This document shows, in pieces, positions 46,950 to 56,093 of a stretch of DNA of 64,000 bases. Numbering within the stretch: the stretch's first letter is position 1; the number at the start of each line of letters is the position of its first letter. The notes beneath the pieces are model-generated. The model was given only the letters and a program-made list of their open reading frames with translations, had not been told where the DNA came from and ran no database searches. The position numbers and the translations under genes were made by a program. The DNA lies in contig NZ_JAHRIB010000177.1 of the NCBI RefSeq assembly GCF_019090165.1, positions 124,001 to 188,000 on the forward strand, read 5' to 3'. The stretch comes from Streptomyces sp. BV286. Its GTDB lineage: Bacteria; Actinomycetota; Actinomycetes; Streptomycetales; Streptomycetaceae.

Positions 46950-48434
46950 TCAGTCGTGGGCGTGCCGCTGGTGTCCCGCCAGCGCGTGGGAGATGTCCCG
47001 CGTCGCCGGGTACAGCCGGAGGTACAGGTCGTACAGCTCGTCGTAGCGGACGCGCAGACGCGGGTCCGGGGCGACCCGCTCACGCACCGGGTTCCACACG
47101 TCGATGCGGGGGGCGCCGACCGCGCCGGCGGCCAGGAACGCCGCGCCGTAGCTCGCGCCGAGCGAGACGGCCCTGACCTCCTGCTCCAGACCGGTCACCG
47201 AGGAGACGATCCCGGTCCACAGGCCGCCCCGGGTGCCGCCGCCCACGGCGACGACACGGCGGATGTCCGCACCGGCGGCACGCATCGCCTCGACGTTGTG
47301 CCGGACACCGAAGGCCGTCGCCTCCAGGGCCGCGCGGTAGAGGTCGCCGCGGGTGTGCTCCACCGTCAGCCCGGCGATCACCCCGCGCGCGTGCGGATCG
47401 GCCACGGGTGTCCGCTCGCCGGCGAAGTACGGCAGCATCAGCAGCCCTCGCGCGCCGGGCCCGGAGGCCTCGGCCCCGGCGAGCAGCGCGGTGTGGTCGG
47501 GCGTGCCGAACAGCTCACGCAGCCAGTCCGTGATCACACCGGACGTGGCCATGCCGCCCGCGAGACTGCGCGTACCTGGCAGGGCGCCGACGGTGCTCCA
47601 CAGTTGGGGCACCAGCAGGCGGTCGGAAAGGGTGTTGATCAGGAACATGGTGCTGCCGTACATGAGCATGAGGTCGCCGGTGTGCTGGGCCGCCACGCTC
47701 AGTGCCTCGGACCAGGCGTCGACGGTGCCGGCGATCACCGGGACCCCGACGGGCAGTCCGGTGGCGGCAGCGGCCTCGGCCGTCACCTGCCCCGCGATGT
47801 CTCCGGGCCACAGCAGGCGCGGCAGCTCCAGCCACGGCGCGATGTGCCGGACCCATGGTTCGTACCACTTCTGGGCGACGGAGTCGTACAGCGGGACGGC
47901 CTGGCTCGCCGAGTGGTGGTCGAGCACGTAGGCCCCGGTGAGCCGGCGCACCAGATACGAGCTGGGCATGTACAGGCGCCGCGCCCGGGCGACCACGTCC
48001 GGTTCGTGCTCCGCCAGCCAGGCGATCTTGGGGCCCACGGCCTGGGTGGACAGCAGGGAGCCGCAGCGCCGCAGTACGGCGTCCCGGCCCAGCTCGGCCT
48101 CCAGCCGGGTGATCTGCTCGGTGGCCCGGGTGTCCACGCCGTACAGGACCGCCGGCCGTAGCGGGGTGTCCGCCCCGTCGGTGAGCGCGACACAGGGGCC
48201 CATGCCGCTGACGCCGACCGCCGTGACGGAGGTGCCGTCCGGCGCCGACGCGAGCAACTCCCGGGTGAGGGAGGCGAACTCCTCCCACCACACCGGCGCG
48301 TCCATCTCGACGTGCCCGGGGCGCGGGCGGTCGACGGTGTGCGGCCGGACAGCCGTCGCGAGCACCGTCCCGTCGTCGTCGACCAGCACGCCCTTGCTGC
48401 TGGAGGTGCCGATGTCGACCCCGAGCACCGTCAT
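46950..48434 (-). CDS. FGGY-family carbohydrate kinase
   Basis: A 494-residue ATP-dependent sugar kinase with LGVDIGTSSSKGVLVDDDG (phosphate loop), a catalytic-base Asp in VIAGTVDAWSEALSV, and the second ATP motif VVAVGGGTRGGLWTGIVSSV. It is closest in pattern to xylulokinases and uncharacterised FGGY kinases. It would phosphorylate a pentulose, pentose or polyol; the exact sugar is unclear. It converges with the dioxygenase gene. The 173-bp gap 46777-46949 holds no clear terminator. MscS lies 82 bp upstream on the same strand. Confidence 0.88.
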   Translation of the reverse strand: MTVLGVDIGTSSSKGVLVDDDGTVLATAVRPHTVDRPRPGHVEMDAPVWWEEFASLTRELLASAPDGTSVTAVGVSGMGPCVALTDGADTPLRPAVLYGVDTRATEQITRLEAELGRDAVLRRCGSLLSTQAVGPKIAWLAEHEPDVVARARRLYMPSSYLVRRLTGAYVLDHHSASQAVPLYDSVAQKWYEPWVRHIAPWLELPRLLWPGDIAGQVTAEAAAATGLPVGVPVIAGTVDAWSEALSVAAQHTGDLMLMYGSTMFLINTLSDRLLVPQLWSTVGALPGTRSLAGGMATSGVITDWLRELFGTPDHTALLAGAEASGPGARGLLMLPYFAGERTPVADPHARGVIAGLTVEHTRGDLYRAALEATAFGVRHNVEAMRAAGADIRRVVAVGGGTRGGLWTGIVSSVTGLEQEVRAVSLGASYGAAFLAAGAVGAPRIDVWNPVRERVAPDPRLRVRYDELYDLYLRLYPATRDISHALAGHQRHAHD

Positions 48435-48516
48435 GTCCCCGTGTCCCCCGATCCGTTCACCCGTGACGGCCGTGCGGCCCCGGGGCGGCCTCCGGTGGAC
48501 CGCCCCACCCGATGTT

Positions 48517-49590
48517 CTACGGGATCGACAGGGACCCGTCGCGCTGCGGCGGGATCGCCACGCCGTTCTGCTGGAGGGCGACGGTGCGCGCGGGGGACGG
48601 GATGCGGATGCCCTCCACGCGGTACCGCTTGTGCAGTCGCTTGATGAACTCGTGCTTGATCCGGTACTGGTCGCTGAACTCGCCGACGCCCAGGATCACG
48701 GTGAAGCTGATCCGCGAGTCCCCGAACGTGTGGAAGCGGACGGCGGGTTCGTGCTCGGGCATCGCGCCCTCGATCTCCGTCATGATCTCGGTCACGACCT
48801 CGGAGGTGACGCGCTCCACGTGTTCCAGGTCGCTGTCGTAGCCGACGCCGACCTGCAGCGTGATGGTCATCTCCTGTTCCGGACGGCTGTAGTTGGTCAT
48901 GTTGGTGCTGGAGAGCTGGGCGTTCGGGATGATGACGAGGTTGTTGGAGAGGTTGCGGACCACGGTGTTGCGCCAGTTGATGTCGACGACGTACCCCTCC
49001 TCCCCGCTGGTGAGGCGGATGTAGTCGCCGGGCTGGATCGTCTTGGAGGCGAGGATGTGGATGCCCGCGAAGAGGTTCGCGAGGGTGTCCTGGAGGGCCA
49101 GCGCGACCGCGAGACCGCCGACACCCAGCGCGGTCAGCAGCGGGGCGATGGAGATACCCAGGGTCTGCAGGACGACCAGGCACCCGATGGCCAGGACGAG
49201 GACCCGGGTGATGTTGACGAAGATCGTGGCCGATCCGGCGACCCCCGAGCGCGACTGGGTCACGGCCCGCACGAGGCCGGTGATCACGCGCGCGGCGGTG
49301 ATGGTGGCGGCGAGCATGATCAGGACCGTCAGGATCTGGTTGACGGTGTGGTTGACCTTGCCGGTCAGCGGCAGCGCCGCCGCGGCGGCGGCCACCCCGC
49401 CCGTGATCGCCGCGACCGGGACGAGCGCGCGGAGCGCGTCGACGAGGACGTCGTCGCCGGTCCACCGGGTCCGGGTCGCGTGCTTGCCCAGCCAGCGCAG
49501 GAGGAGGCGGAGCAGGACGGTCGCCGCGAGCCCGACGGCCAGCCAGACACCCGCCACGATCCAGTCGTGCACAGTGAGGTCTCGGTTCAC
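48517..49590 (-). CDS. MscS-family mechanosensitive channel
   Basis: A 357-residue channel. Four to five helices precede the pore-lining helix LTALGVGGLAVALALQDTLANLFAG, whose Gly/Ala packing is the MscS signature. A cytoplasmic beta/alpha vestibule (NLVIIPNAQLSSTNMTNYS) follows and ends in a short Pro-containing tail. It releases solutes on hypo-osmotic shock. GTG 49590 has GGGAG about 9 nt upstream. Confidence 0.92.
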   Translation of the reverse strand: MNRDLTVHDWIVAGVWLAVGLAATVLLRLLLRWLGKHATRTRWTGDDVLVDALRALVPVAAITGGVAAAAAALPLTGKVNHTVNQILTVLIMLAATITAARVITGLVRAVTQSRSGVAGSATIFVNITRVLVLAIGCLVVLQTLGISIAPLLTALGVGGLAVALALQDTLANLFAGIHILASKTIQPGDYIRLTSGEEGYVVDINWRNTVVRNLSNNLVIIPNAQLSSTNMTNYSRPEQEMTITLQVGVGYDSDLEHVERVTSEVVTEIMTEIEGAMPEHEPAVRFHTFGDSRISFTVILGVGEFSDQYRIKHEFIKRLHKRYRVEGIRIPSPARTVALQQNGVAIPPQRDGSLSIP

Positions 49591-50168
49591 CGACTGACTC
49601 CCGTCGTGCCGGGAAGGGGGCGTGCGCCCGGTATGTGATGTGTCGTCACCTTGTGGCCACCTGCTGCTCGATTTCCGGGATGTGCGACCCCGCCGGAGCC
49701 GACGACTGTCGACCGGCGGGATCCGCTCATCTTGCTACATACGTACGGGTGCTCTGTCGCGGAGCCGCTCGGGTCAGGCCATCTCCCACGCACACCGCCG
49801 CCAACTCGGCGTGTCTCCCGGCCTGTTGGCGCCTCCGTCGGCCGGTGTGGGCGCCGACCCCGCCTCGCGTCCGGCCCGGCTCGGCGCCGGAACGGACCTT
49901 CCGGACCGTGCGTCAAGTTGGCCGGGATACATCGGCACACGCTCCTCAGGAGTCACAGGACCCTCAACGGCCCCAGGTGCCCCGACGAGAACATGCGCCG
50001 CCCCTGCGGACGCCTGGGTCAGCCCCCGCGGACACGTGGGGCAGTACGCCCCGCCCGTGCCGCGGTTCATCCCGCACGGCGGCACGCCGGTCGGGACCTG
50101 CCGTGCGCGACCCCGAACCGGCGTGCCGCCGTGCTGACGAAAGGAGCGGCCGGGTCGGCCCGAAGGGC
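49591..50168. other. Long gap without a convincing gene
   Basis: Several frames stay open because of high GC, but none has normal codon bias, a ribosome-binding site or a recognisable fold. The stretch around 49731-49760 is less GC-rich and may hold the MscS promoter. The right end contains a terminator-like hairpin at 50079-50129. Confidence 0.4.
50079..50129 (-). terminator. Hairpin after the LPG-synthase-type gene
   Basis: GCGGCACGCCGGT plus CGGG (50079-50095) pairs with CCCGAACCGGCGTGCCGC (50112-50129) with one bulged base, 40 bp past the stop of the minus-strand gene. Confidence 0.6.
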
Positions 50169-51272
50169 TCAGATGATCTTCATCCGGACGAGGGCGCCCA
50201 GCGTCAGCGCCCCCGGAAGCAGCGGCAGCCAGACCGTGATGACGCGGAAGGCGAGGACCACCGCCGTCGCCACCGCGGCCGGACCGCCCGCCGCGACCAG
50301 CGCCACGATCAGCGCGGCCTCCACCGAGCCGATCCCGCCCGGCGTCGGCACCAGCGCGACGGCCACCGTGGCCGCCAGATAGGCGAGCGCCATGTGCAGC
50401 GGCGGCACCGGGAGCCCCAACGCCTGGCCCACCGCGACGAATCCGGCCGCCTGGCACACGGGGAAGGAGAACGAACCGCCCCACAGGGCGAGCGCGCGCA
50501 CGGGGCGCCTGTGCACCGACCGGGCCTCGCCCAGCGCGGTCCGCAGGAAGGTGACCACGACGGCGCGCACCCGCCCGACGAGCAGCAGGACCGTCACGGC
50601 GACGCACACCACCGCACCCAGGACGAGCAGGAGCGGGCCCACCGCGCCGTCCGGGAGGAGCTCGCCGATCCGCAACGCGTCGGGGAAGGCGACCAGCAGG
50701 CCCAGCAGCAACCCGACACGCGCGATGGACTCCGCCAGCATGTAGAGCGCCAGCGCGGCCGACGAACGGGCCAGTGGAACCCCGCACACCGCCATGAACC
50801 GCAGATTGACCGCGCTCGCGCCCAGCCCCGTCGGCAGGAGGTGATTGGCCGCGCCCGCCGCGAACTGGGTCGCCACCAGCCGCCGCTTGGGCAGCCGCTG
50901 GACGAGCGCGCCCTGCCTGGTGACGGCGGCCGCCACCCACGTCAGGCATGTCGCGGCGACCGCGGCCAGCAGCCAGGGCCACTTCGCCGAGGCGAGATGA
51001 CCGAAGCCCTCCGCCAGCACGGCCCGGTGCTGCACCGCGACCACGGCCACGAGAGCGAGCGGAAGCAGACACAGGATCTGCCGGACCGGGAGGCGTCTGG
51101 GGAGGCTCTGGGGGAGCCGTTCGACCGTCACACCGCCAGAGGCTTTCCACGCCGCACCAACATGAGGTTGCGGACACGGGGACGGTGGCTGACCGGCTGC
51201 GCACGGCATCGGGTCGTCCGGCTCGGCGGGAGCCGGAGCGCCGCTGAGGGGGGTCGGTTCGGTGAGTGTCAT
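50169..51272 (-). CDS. Lysylphosphatidylglycerol-synthase-type TM protein (UPF0104)
   Basis: A 367-residue integral membrane protein with about eight helices after a ~55-residue hydrophilic, Pro-rich N-terminus. The LPG_synthase_TM pattern is seen in AAGAANHLLPTGLGASAVNL and AVALVPTPGGIGSVEAALI. Relatives flip or transfer lipid-linked groups, but no catalytic lysyltransferase domain is present, so flippase-like activity is the cautious inference. ATG 51272 has AAGGGGA just upstream. It is divergent from an ABC exporter with only 48 bp between the starts. Confidence 0.83.
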   Translation of the reverse strand: MTLTEPTPLSGAPAPAEPDDPMPCAAGQPPSPCPQPHVGAAWKASGGVTVERLPQSLPRRLPVRQILCLLPLALVAVVAVQHRAVLAEGFGHLASAKWPWLLAAVAATCLTWVAAAVTRQGALVQRLPKRRLVATQFAAGAANHLLPTGLGASAVNLRFMAVCGVPLARSSAALALYMLAESIARVGLLLGLLVAFPDALRIGELLPDGAVGPLLLVLGAVVCVAVTVLLLVGRVRAVVVTFLRTALGEARSVHRRPVRALALWGGSFSFPVCQAAGFVAVGQALGLPVPPLHMALAYLAATVAVALVPTPGGIGSVEAALIVALVAAGGPAAVATAVVLAFRVITVWLPLLPGALTLGALVRMKII

Positions 51273-51282
51273 CGGATTCCCC

Positions 51283-51313
51283 TTGACCTCAAGGTTGATC
51301 GAGGTTCTACGGT
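51283..51313 (+). promoter_or_regulatory. SoxR-box-like promoter of the ABC exporter
   Basis: TTGACC (51283-51288) and TACGGT (51308-51313) are 19 bp apart, the long spacing typical of MerR/SoxR-activated promoters. Between them CCTCAAGGTTGATCGAGG (51287-51304) matches 13 of 18 bases of the E. coli soxS box. Transcription would begin near 51320, at the ATG itself, giving a leaderless message. Confidence 0.6.
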
Positions 51314-51320
51314 CGGTCCC

Positions 51321-53255
51321 ATGAGTATGGAGACGACAGCCTGGACGCAGTTGTACAGCGTCATGAACGCCCAGCGGGAGCGCCGGCCCTTCGCCCGCGA
51401 AACCCTCCGCCGTATCGCCGGATTCGCCCGCCCGCACCGGCGCCGGATCGTGCAGTTCGTGGTGCTCGGTGTGGCGACCGCGCTGCTCGCCGTGGCGACG
51501 CCGGTCCTGGCCGGACGCGTGGTGGACGCGATCGTGGCCGGCGGCGACGAGGGGACGGTCGTCCGGCTCGCCCTGCTCATCGCGGTGATCGCCGTCGCCG
51601 AGGCGGCGCTCGGCCTGGTGAGCCGCTGGTTCTCCGCGACGCTGGGCGAGGGACTGATCGTCGATCTGCGCACCGCCGTGTTCGACCACGTGCAGCGCAT
51701 GCCGGTCGCGTTCTTCACACGCACTCGTACGGGCGCGCTCGTCAGCCGACTCAACAACGACGTGATCGGCGCCCAGCGCGCGTTCAGCAACACCCTGTCC
51801 GGAGTGGTGGGCAACGTCGTGACCCTGCTGCTCACGCTCGCCGTGATGCTCACCCTGTCCTGGCAGATCACCCTGCTCGCGCTCGTCCTGCTCCCCGTCT
51901 TCGTGGTGCCCGCCCGCCGGGTGGGCAGCCGGATGGCGAAGCTCCAGCGCGAGGCCGCCGATCTCAACGCCGCGATGGGCACGCGGATGACCGAACGCTT
52001 CTCCGCGCCCGGCGCCACCCTGATCAAACTGTTCGGGCGGCCCGGTGAGGAGTCCGACGAGTTCGCGGCCAGGGCCCGCCGCGTACGGGACATCGGGGTG
52101 CGTACGGCGATGGCGCAGACCGCGTTCATCACGGCCCTGACCCTGGTGTCCGCCCTCGCGCTCGCCCTGGTCTACGGCCTCGGCGGCTGGTACGCGCTGC
52201 GCGGCAGCCTGGAGCCGGGCGCCATCGTCTCGCTGGCCCTGCTCCTGACCCGTCTGTACGCGCCCCTCACCTCCCTGGCGGGCGCCCGCGTCGAGGTCAT
52301 GAGCGCCCTGGTCAGCTTCGAGCGGGTCTTCGAGGTCCTCGACCTCAAGCCGCTCATCGAGGAGAAACCGAACGCCCGCACGGTCCCCGAGGGCCCCGCC
52401 TCCGTCGAGTTCACCGACGTCCGCTTCGCCTACCCGTCCGCCGACAAGGTCTCCCTGGCCTCCCTGGAGGAGGTCGCCGCCCTCGACACCCGCGGCGGCA
52501 CCGAGGTCCTGCACGGCATCTCCTTCCGCGCCGAACCGGGCCAGACCGTCGCCCTCGTCGGCTCGTCCGGCGCCGGCAAGTCGACCGTCGCCTCCCTGCT
52601 GCCACGCCTGTACGACACCGACGAGGGTTCCGTACGCATCGGCGGCGTCGACGTCCGAGACCTGAGCGCCGAGTCGCTGCGGGCGACCCTCGGCATGGTC
52701 ACCCAGGACGGCCACCTCTTCCACGACTCCGTCCGCGACAACCTGCTGCTCGCCCGCCCCGACGCCGACGAGGACGAACTGTGGGACGTGCTGCGCCGGG
52801 CCCGCCTCGAAAGCCTCGTGCGCTCCCTGCCCGACGGTCTCGACACGGTGGTCGGCGAGCGCGGCTACCGGCTCTCCGGCGGCGAACGCCAGCGCATGAC
52901 CATCGCGCGGCTGCTGCTGGCCCGCCAGCGCGTGGTCGTCCTCGACGAGGCCACCGCCCACCTGGACAACACCTCGGAGGCCGCCGTCCAGGAGGCGCTC
53001 GTCGAGGCCCTGGAAGGACGCACCGCGATCGTCATCGCACACCGGCTGTCGACGGTACGGGCCGCCGACCTGATCCTCGTGGTCGAGGCGGGCCTGATCG
53101 TGGAACGCGGCACGCACGACGAACTGCTGGCGGCGGACGGCCGGTACGCGCAGCTGTACCGGACGCAGTTCGCGAAGCCCGCACACCACGACCCGCACCT
53201 CGCGGACCCGGACGGCGTGACCGAGATCGCTGTGGCCGAAGGGGTGGTGGCATAG
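51321..53255 (+). CDS. ABC exporter (fused membrane and ATPase domains)
   Basis: A 644-residue half-transporter. Six membrane helices (~40-330) are followed by an ATPase (~370-610) with Walker A VGSSGAGKST, signature YRLSGGERQRMTIARL, Walker B VVVLDEATAHLD and H-loop IVIAHRLSTV. Such proteins act as dimers and export drugs, lipids or peptides. In S. coelicolor some SoxR targets are ABC transporters, so export of redox-active compounds is plausible given the promoter. No ribosome-binding site precedes ATG 51321; ATG 51327 is an alternative. Confidence 0.9.
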   Translation: MSMETTAWTQLYSVMNAQRERRPFARETLRRIAGFARPHRRRIVQFVVLGVATALLAVATPVLAGRVVDAIVAGGDEGTVVRLALLIAVIAVAEAALGLVSRWFSATLGEGLIVDLRTAVFDHVQRMPVAFFTRTRTGALVSRLNNDVIGAQRAFSNTLSGVVGNVVTLLLTLAVMLTLSWQITLLALVLLPVFVVPARRVGSRMAKLQREAADLNAAMGTRMTERFSAPGATLIKLFGRPGEESDEFAARARRVRDIGVRTAMAQTAFITALTLVSALALALVYGLGGWYALRGSLEPGAIVSLALLLTRLYAPLTSLAGARVEVMSALVSFERVFEVLDLKPLIEEKPNARTVPEGPASVEFTDVRFAYPSADKVSLASLEEVAALDTRGGTEVLHGISFRAEPGQTVALVGSSGAGKSTVASLLPRLYDTDEGSVRIGGVDVRDLSAESLRATLGMVTQDGHLFHDSVRDNLLLARPDADEDELWDVLRRARLESLVRSLPDGLDTVVGERGYRLSGGERQRMTIARLLLARQRVVVLDEATAHLDNTSEAAVQEALVEALEGRTAIVIAHRLSTVRAADLILVVEAGLIVERGTHDELLAADGRYAQLYRTQFAKPAHHDPHLADPDGVTEIAVAEGVVA

Positions 53256-53342
53256 GCAGCGCGCCCGCCGCCGCCGTACTCTGGCGGCGTCGGCGCGTAC
53301 CCGCCCGGGACGCGACCCTCTTCCCCTCGGGAGCAACGCCTC

Positions 53343-53762
53343 ATGCTGCGCACCATGTTCAAGTCGAAGATCCACCGTGCCACCGTGACCCAGGCCGACC
53401 TGCACTACGTCGGCTCCGTGACCATCGACGCCGACCTCCTCGACGCCGCCGACCTGCTGCCCGGCGAGCTGGTCCACATCGTCGACATCACGAACGGCGC
53501 CCGCCTGGAGACGTACGTCATCGAGGGCGAGCGCGGGTCCGGCGTCGTCGGCATCAACGGTGCGGCGGCCCACCTCGTGCACCCCGGCGATCTGGTGATC
53601 ATCATCAGTTACGCTCAGGTCTCCGACGCCGAGGCCCGTGCGCTGCGGCCGCGGGTCGTGCACGTGGACGGCGACAACCGGATCGTGACGCTCGGCACGG
53701 ACCCGTCCGAGCCGGTACCGGGATCGGACCAGGCGCGCAGCCCGCAGGCCGTCCCGGCCTGA
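53343..53762 (+). CDS. panD: Aspartate 1-decarboxylase precursor
   Basis: A 139-residue pyruvoyl enzyme that makes beta-alanine for pantothenate and CoA. The self-cleavage site is Gly24-Ser25 in HYVGSVTID; Ser25 becomes the pyruvoyl group. Lys9, Tyr58-region residues and GINGAAAHLVHPGDLVIII are standard. It starts at ATG 53343 after a GGGAG site. It is followed 21 bp later by a GNAT gene, a linkage that recalls PanM/PanZ-type maturation partners, although that protein is a different subfamily. Confidence 0.95.
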   Translation: MLRTMFKSKIHRATVTQADLHYVGSVTIDADLLDAADLLPGELVHIVDITNGARLETYVIEGERGSGVVGINGAAAHLVHPGDLVIIISYAQVSDAEARALRPRVVHVDGDNRIVTLGTDPSEPVPGSDQARSPQAVPA

Positions 53763-53783
53763 CCCTCACCACGAGGAGAGTCC

Positions 53784-54128
53784 ATGAGCGAGACCACGAT
53801 CCGCGACGACCGGGCGGGCGGCCGCCTGGAGGCGTACTCGGGTGACGAAGTGGCGGGCCGCATCGAGTACTTCGTCCTCGAAAGCCCCCGTCGTGCCCTC
53901 GTCCCGGTCCACACCGTCGTGGAGCCCGCCCACGAGGGCAAGGGCATCGCGGGCTCCCTGGCCCGCGAGCTGTACGCGATCTCGGCCCGCGAGGGCGTAC
54001 CGGTCGCTCCGCTCTGCCCGTACGTCGTGAAGTGGGCCGAGCGGCATCCGCAGGAGGCACCGGTGGCCGACCCCGCCCTGCTGGACGCGGCGAAGGAATG
54101 GCTCGCGGCCCGTCCGGAACTCTTCTGA
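53784..54128 (+). CDS. YidJ-like GNAT N-acetyltransferase
   Basis: A 114-residue short acetyltransferase. HTVVEPAHEGKGIAGSLARE contains the acetyl-CoA loop, and VAPLCPYVVKWAERHPQ the conserved C-terminal Cys-containing segment of this subfamily. Its acceptor is unknown. ATG 53784 has GAGGAG upstream. It lies 21 bp after panD, probably in the same transcript. Confidence 0.88.
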   Translation: MSETTIRDDRAGGRLEAYSGDEVAGRIEYFVLESPRRALVPVHTVVEPAHEGKGIAGSLARELYAISAREGVPVAPLCPYVVKWAERHPQEAPVADPALLDAAKEWLAARPELF

Positions 54129-54317
54129 CCGGGCCGCCGGCGGGGCCCGTGCCCGGATGCACGGGCGCGGGGGGCCGGTCGACCGGGTCCCCACGCCCCT
54201 GACGAGGCAGAGCCACCTAGCCCCTCGTCCGTCCCGCGAGGGAGTGAGTGGGCGCCGCGAGCCCGGGTAGTCGGGGGAGAAGTCCAGAGCCGACGTTCCC
54301 TCTGGCTGGAGGACAAG

Positions 54318-54530
54318 ATGACGCATCCGTTTCCCGACCCGGTGAGGCCGGACCCCACGCCCGGCCCGGGCCCGGACCGCCCGCAGCCCTTCCCGGACCC
54401 GATGCCGGGCCCGGATCCGACCCCCGGTCCGTCCCCGAGCCCGGTGCCACAGCCCCCGGCGCCCCCGCGCCCGGCTCCGGGCCCGGAGCCGACACCACCA
54501 CCGGAGCCGCAGCCGGGCCCTCTCGGCTAG
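54318..54530 (+). CDS. Small proline-rich protein
   Basis: A 70-residue peptide, about half Pro and rich in Gly and Asp (MTHPFPDPVRPDPTPGPGPD at the start), with no signal or membrane helix. GGAGG at 54308-54312 suits ATG 54318. It is followed 8 bp later by a long terminator stem, which supports a real transcript end. Function unknown. Confidence 0.6.
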   Translation: MTHPFPDPVRPDPTPGPGPDRPQPFPDPMPGPDPTPGPSPSPVPQPPAPPRPAPGPEPTPPPEPQPGPLG

Positions 54531-54538
54531 GAGGCGAC

Positions 54539-54596
54539 GAAGACGGGCGGGCGGCTCGGTGAAGACATGTCCTCACCGAGCCGCCCGCCCGTCTTC
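54539..54596. terminator. 24-bp-stem bidirectional terminator
   Basis: 54539-54562 pairs perfectly with 54573-54596 (GAAGACGGGCGGG... with ...CCCGCCCGTCTTC) around a 10-nt loop. It separates the proline-rich gene from the convergent gnd. Confidence 0.88.
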
Positions 54597-54653
54597 AGGG
54601 TGTGGGGACCGGGCTTGCCGGTCCCTCGCCCACCCGCGGCCCGCGAGGGACCC

Positions 54654-56093
54654 TCAGCCGGACACCTCGGACCGGTCCCCGCCCCACAGGGTGTGGAACG
54701 AGCCCTCCCGGTCGGTGCGCCGGTACGTGTGCGCGCCGAAGAAGTCCCGCTGCCCCTGCGTGAGCGCCGCCGGCAACCGCTCGGCACGCAGCGCGTCGTA
54801 GTACGCCAGCGCCGCCGCGAACCCGGGCGTCGGAACCCCCTGCTGCACCGCGGAGACCAGCACCGCGCGCCAGTCGTCCTGCGCGGCCCCGATCTCCTGC
54901 GCGAACGTGTCGTCGGAGAGCAGGCTCGGCAGGTCGGCCCGCGCGTCGTAGGCGGCGCGGATACGGTCCAGGAAGGCCGCCCGGATAATGCAGCCGCCGC
55001 GCCAGAGGGCGGAGACGGCACCGAGGTCGATGTCCCAGTCGTACTCCGCGCCGCCCGCCGCGATCTCGTGGAAGCCCTGCGTGTACGACACGATCTTCGA
55101 CGCGTACAGCGCCTGCTCGACACGGTCGGCGAACGCCGCCGCCTCCGACTCGCTCAGCGGGGTCGCCTTCGGGCCGGCCAGCCCGCGAGAGGCCTCGCGC
55201 AGTGCCGCGTGGCCGGAGAGGGAGCGGGCGAAGACGGCCTCGGCGATGCCCGACACCGGTACGCCCAGGTCGAGGGCGATCTGCACGGTCCAGCGACCGG
55301 TGCCCTTCTGCTCGGCCTGGTCCACCACCACGTCCACGAACGGCTTGCCCGTCGCCGCGTCCACGTGCGACAGGACCTCGGCGGTGATCTCGATCAGGTA
55401 GGAGTCGAGACGGCCCGTGTTCCAGGTGCGGAAGATGTCGGCGATCTGCGCGGGGGAGTACCCGGCGACATCGCGCAGCAGCTGGTACGCCTCACCGATC
55501 AGCTGCATGTCGGCGTACTCGATGCCGTTGTGGACCATCTTCACGAAGTGCCCGGCACCGTCCGGACCCACGTGCGACACACAGGGGGTGCCGTCCTCGG
55601 CCTTCGCGGAGATCTTCTCCAGCATCGGACCGAGCGAGTCGTACGACTCGACCGGGCCGCCCGGCATGATGCTCGGGCCGAGCAGCGCGCCCTCCTCGCC
55701 GCCCGAGACGCCCATGCCCACGAAGTGGATGCCCTGCTCGCGCAGGTCGCGCTCCCGGCGCCGGGTGTCCGCGAAGTGCGCGTTGCCCCCGTCGATGATC
55801 ATGTCGCCGGGCTCCAGGAGCGGGGCGAACTCCTGGATCACCGCGTCGGTCGGCTCGCCGGCCTTCACCATGATCACGAGGCGGCGCGGCCGCTCGAGCG
55901 CGGCCACGAACTCCTTGGCGGTCTCCGCCGCGACGAAGGTGCCCTCGCTGCCGAACTCCTCCACCAGCGCGTGCGTACGCGCGGCCGTCCGGTTGTGCAG
56001 GGCGACCGTGTATCCGTTCCGCGCGAAGTTACGGGCGAGATTGCGCCCCATCACCGCGAGTCCCGTGACGCCGATCTGCGCTGAGTTGCTCAT
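54654..56093 (-). CDS. gnd: 6-phosphogluconate dehydrogenase, decarboxylating
   Basis: A 479-residue pentose-phosphate enzyme producing ribulose 5-phosphate, CO2 and NADPH. The coenzyme fold starts GVTGLAVMGRNLARNFARNG, and NRT at the end of the second strand suits NADP. The signature GPDGAGHFVKMVHNGIEYAD gives the catalytic Lys and Asn, and a late LWRGGCIIRA lies in the helical domain. Length is normal for the long NADP form. ATG 56093 is the first codon; AGGAGCC lies upstream. Confidence 0.97.
   Translation of the reverse strand: MSNSAQIGVTGLAVMGRNLARNFARNGYTVALHNRTAARTHALVEEFGSEGTFVAAETAKEFVAALERPRRLVIMVKAGEPTDAVIQEFAPLLEPGDMIIDGGNAHFADTRRRERDLREQGIHFVGMGVSGGEEGALLGPSIMPGGPVESYDSLGPMLEKISAKAEDGTPCVSHVGPDGAGHFVKMVHNGIEYADMQLIGEAYQLLRDVAGYSPAQIADIFRTWNTGRLDSYLIEITAEVLSHVDAATGKPFVDVVVDQAEQKGTGRWTVQIALDLGVPVSGIAEAVFARSLSGHAALREASRGLAGPKATPLSESEAAAFADRVEQALYASKIVSYTQGFHEIAAGGAEYDWDIDLGAVSALWRGGCIIRAAFLDRIRAAYDARADLPSLLSDDTFAQEIGAAQDDWRAVLVSAVQQGVPTPGFAAALAYYDALRAERLPAALTQGQRDFFGAHTYRRTDREGSFHTLWGGDRSEVSG

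Noticed and set aside
49622..50137. A 171-codon plus-strand frame in the gap after mscS
   Set aside because: No ribosome-binding site, poor GC3 bias, low-complexity translation and no recognisable family.
49635..51320. Long in-frame upstream extension of the ABC exporter
   Set aside because: The translation is Arg/Pro/His-rich without domains, crosses the divergent membrane-protein gene, and the SoxR-like promoter sits just before ATG 51321.
51273..53663. In-frame upstream extension of the LPG-synthase-type gene, antisense to the ABC exporter
   Set aside because: The real protein begins at ATG 51272 with a good ribosome-binding site; the remainder mirrors the exporter and has no domains.
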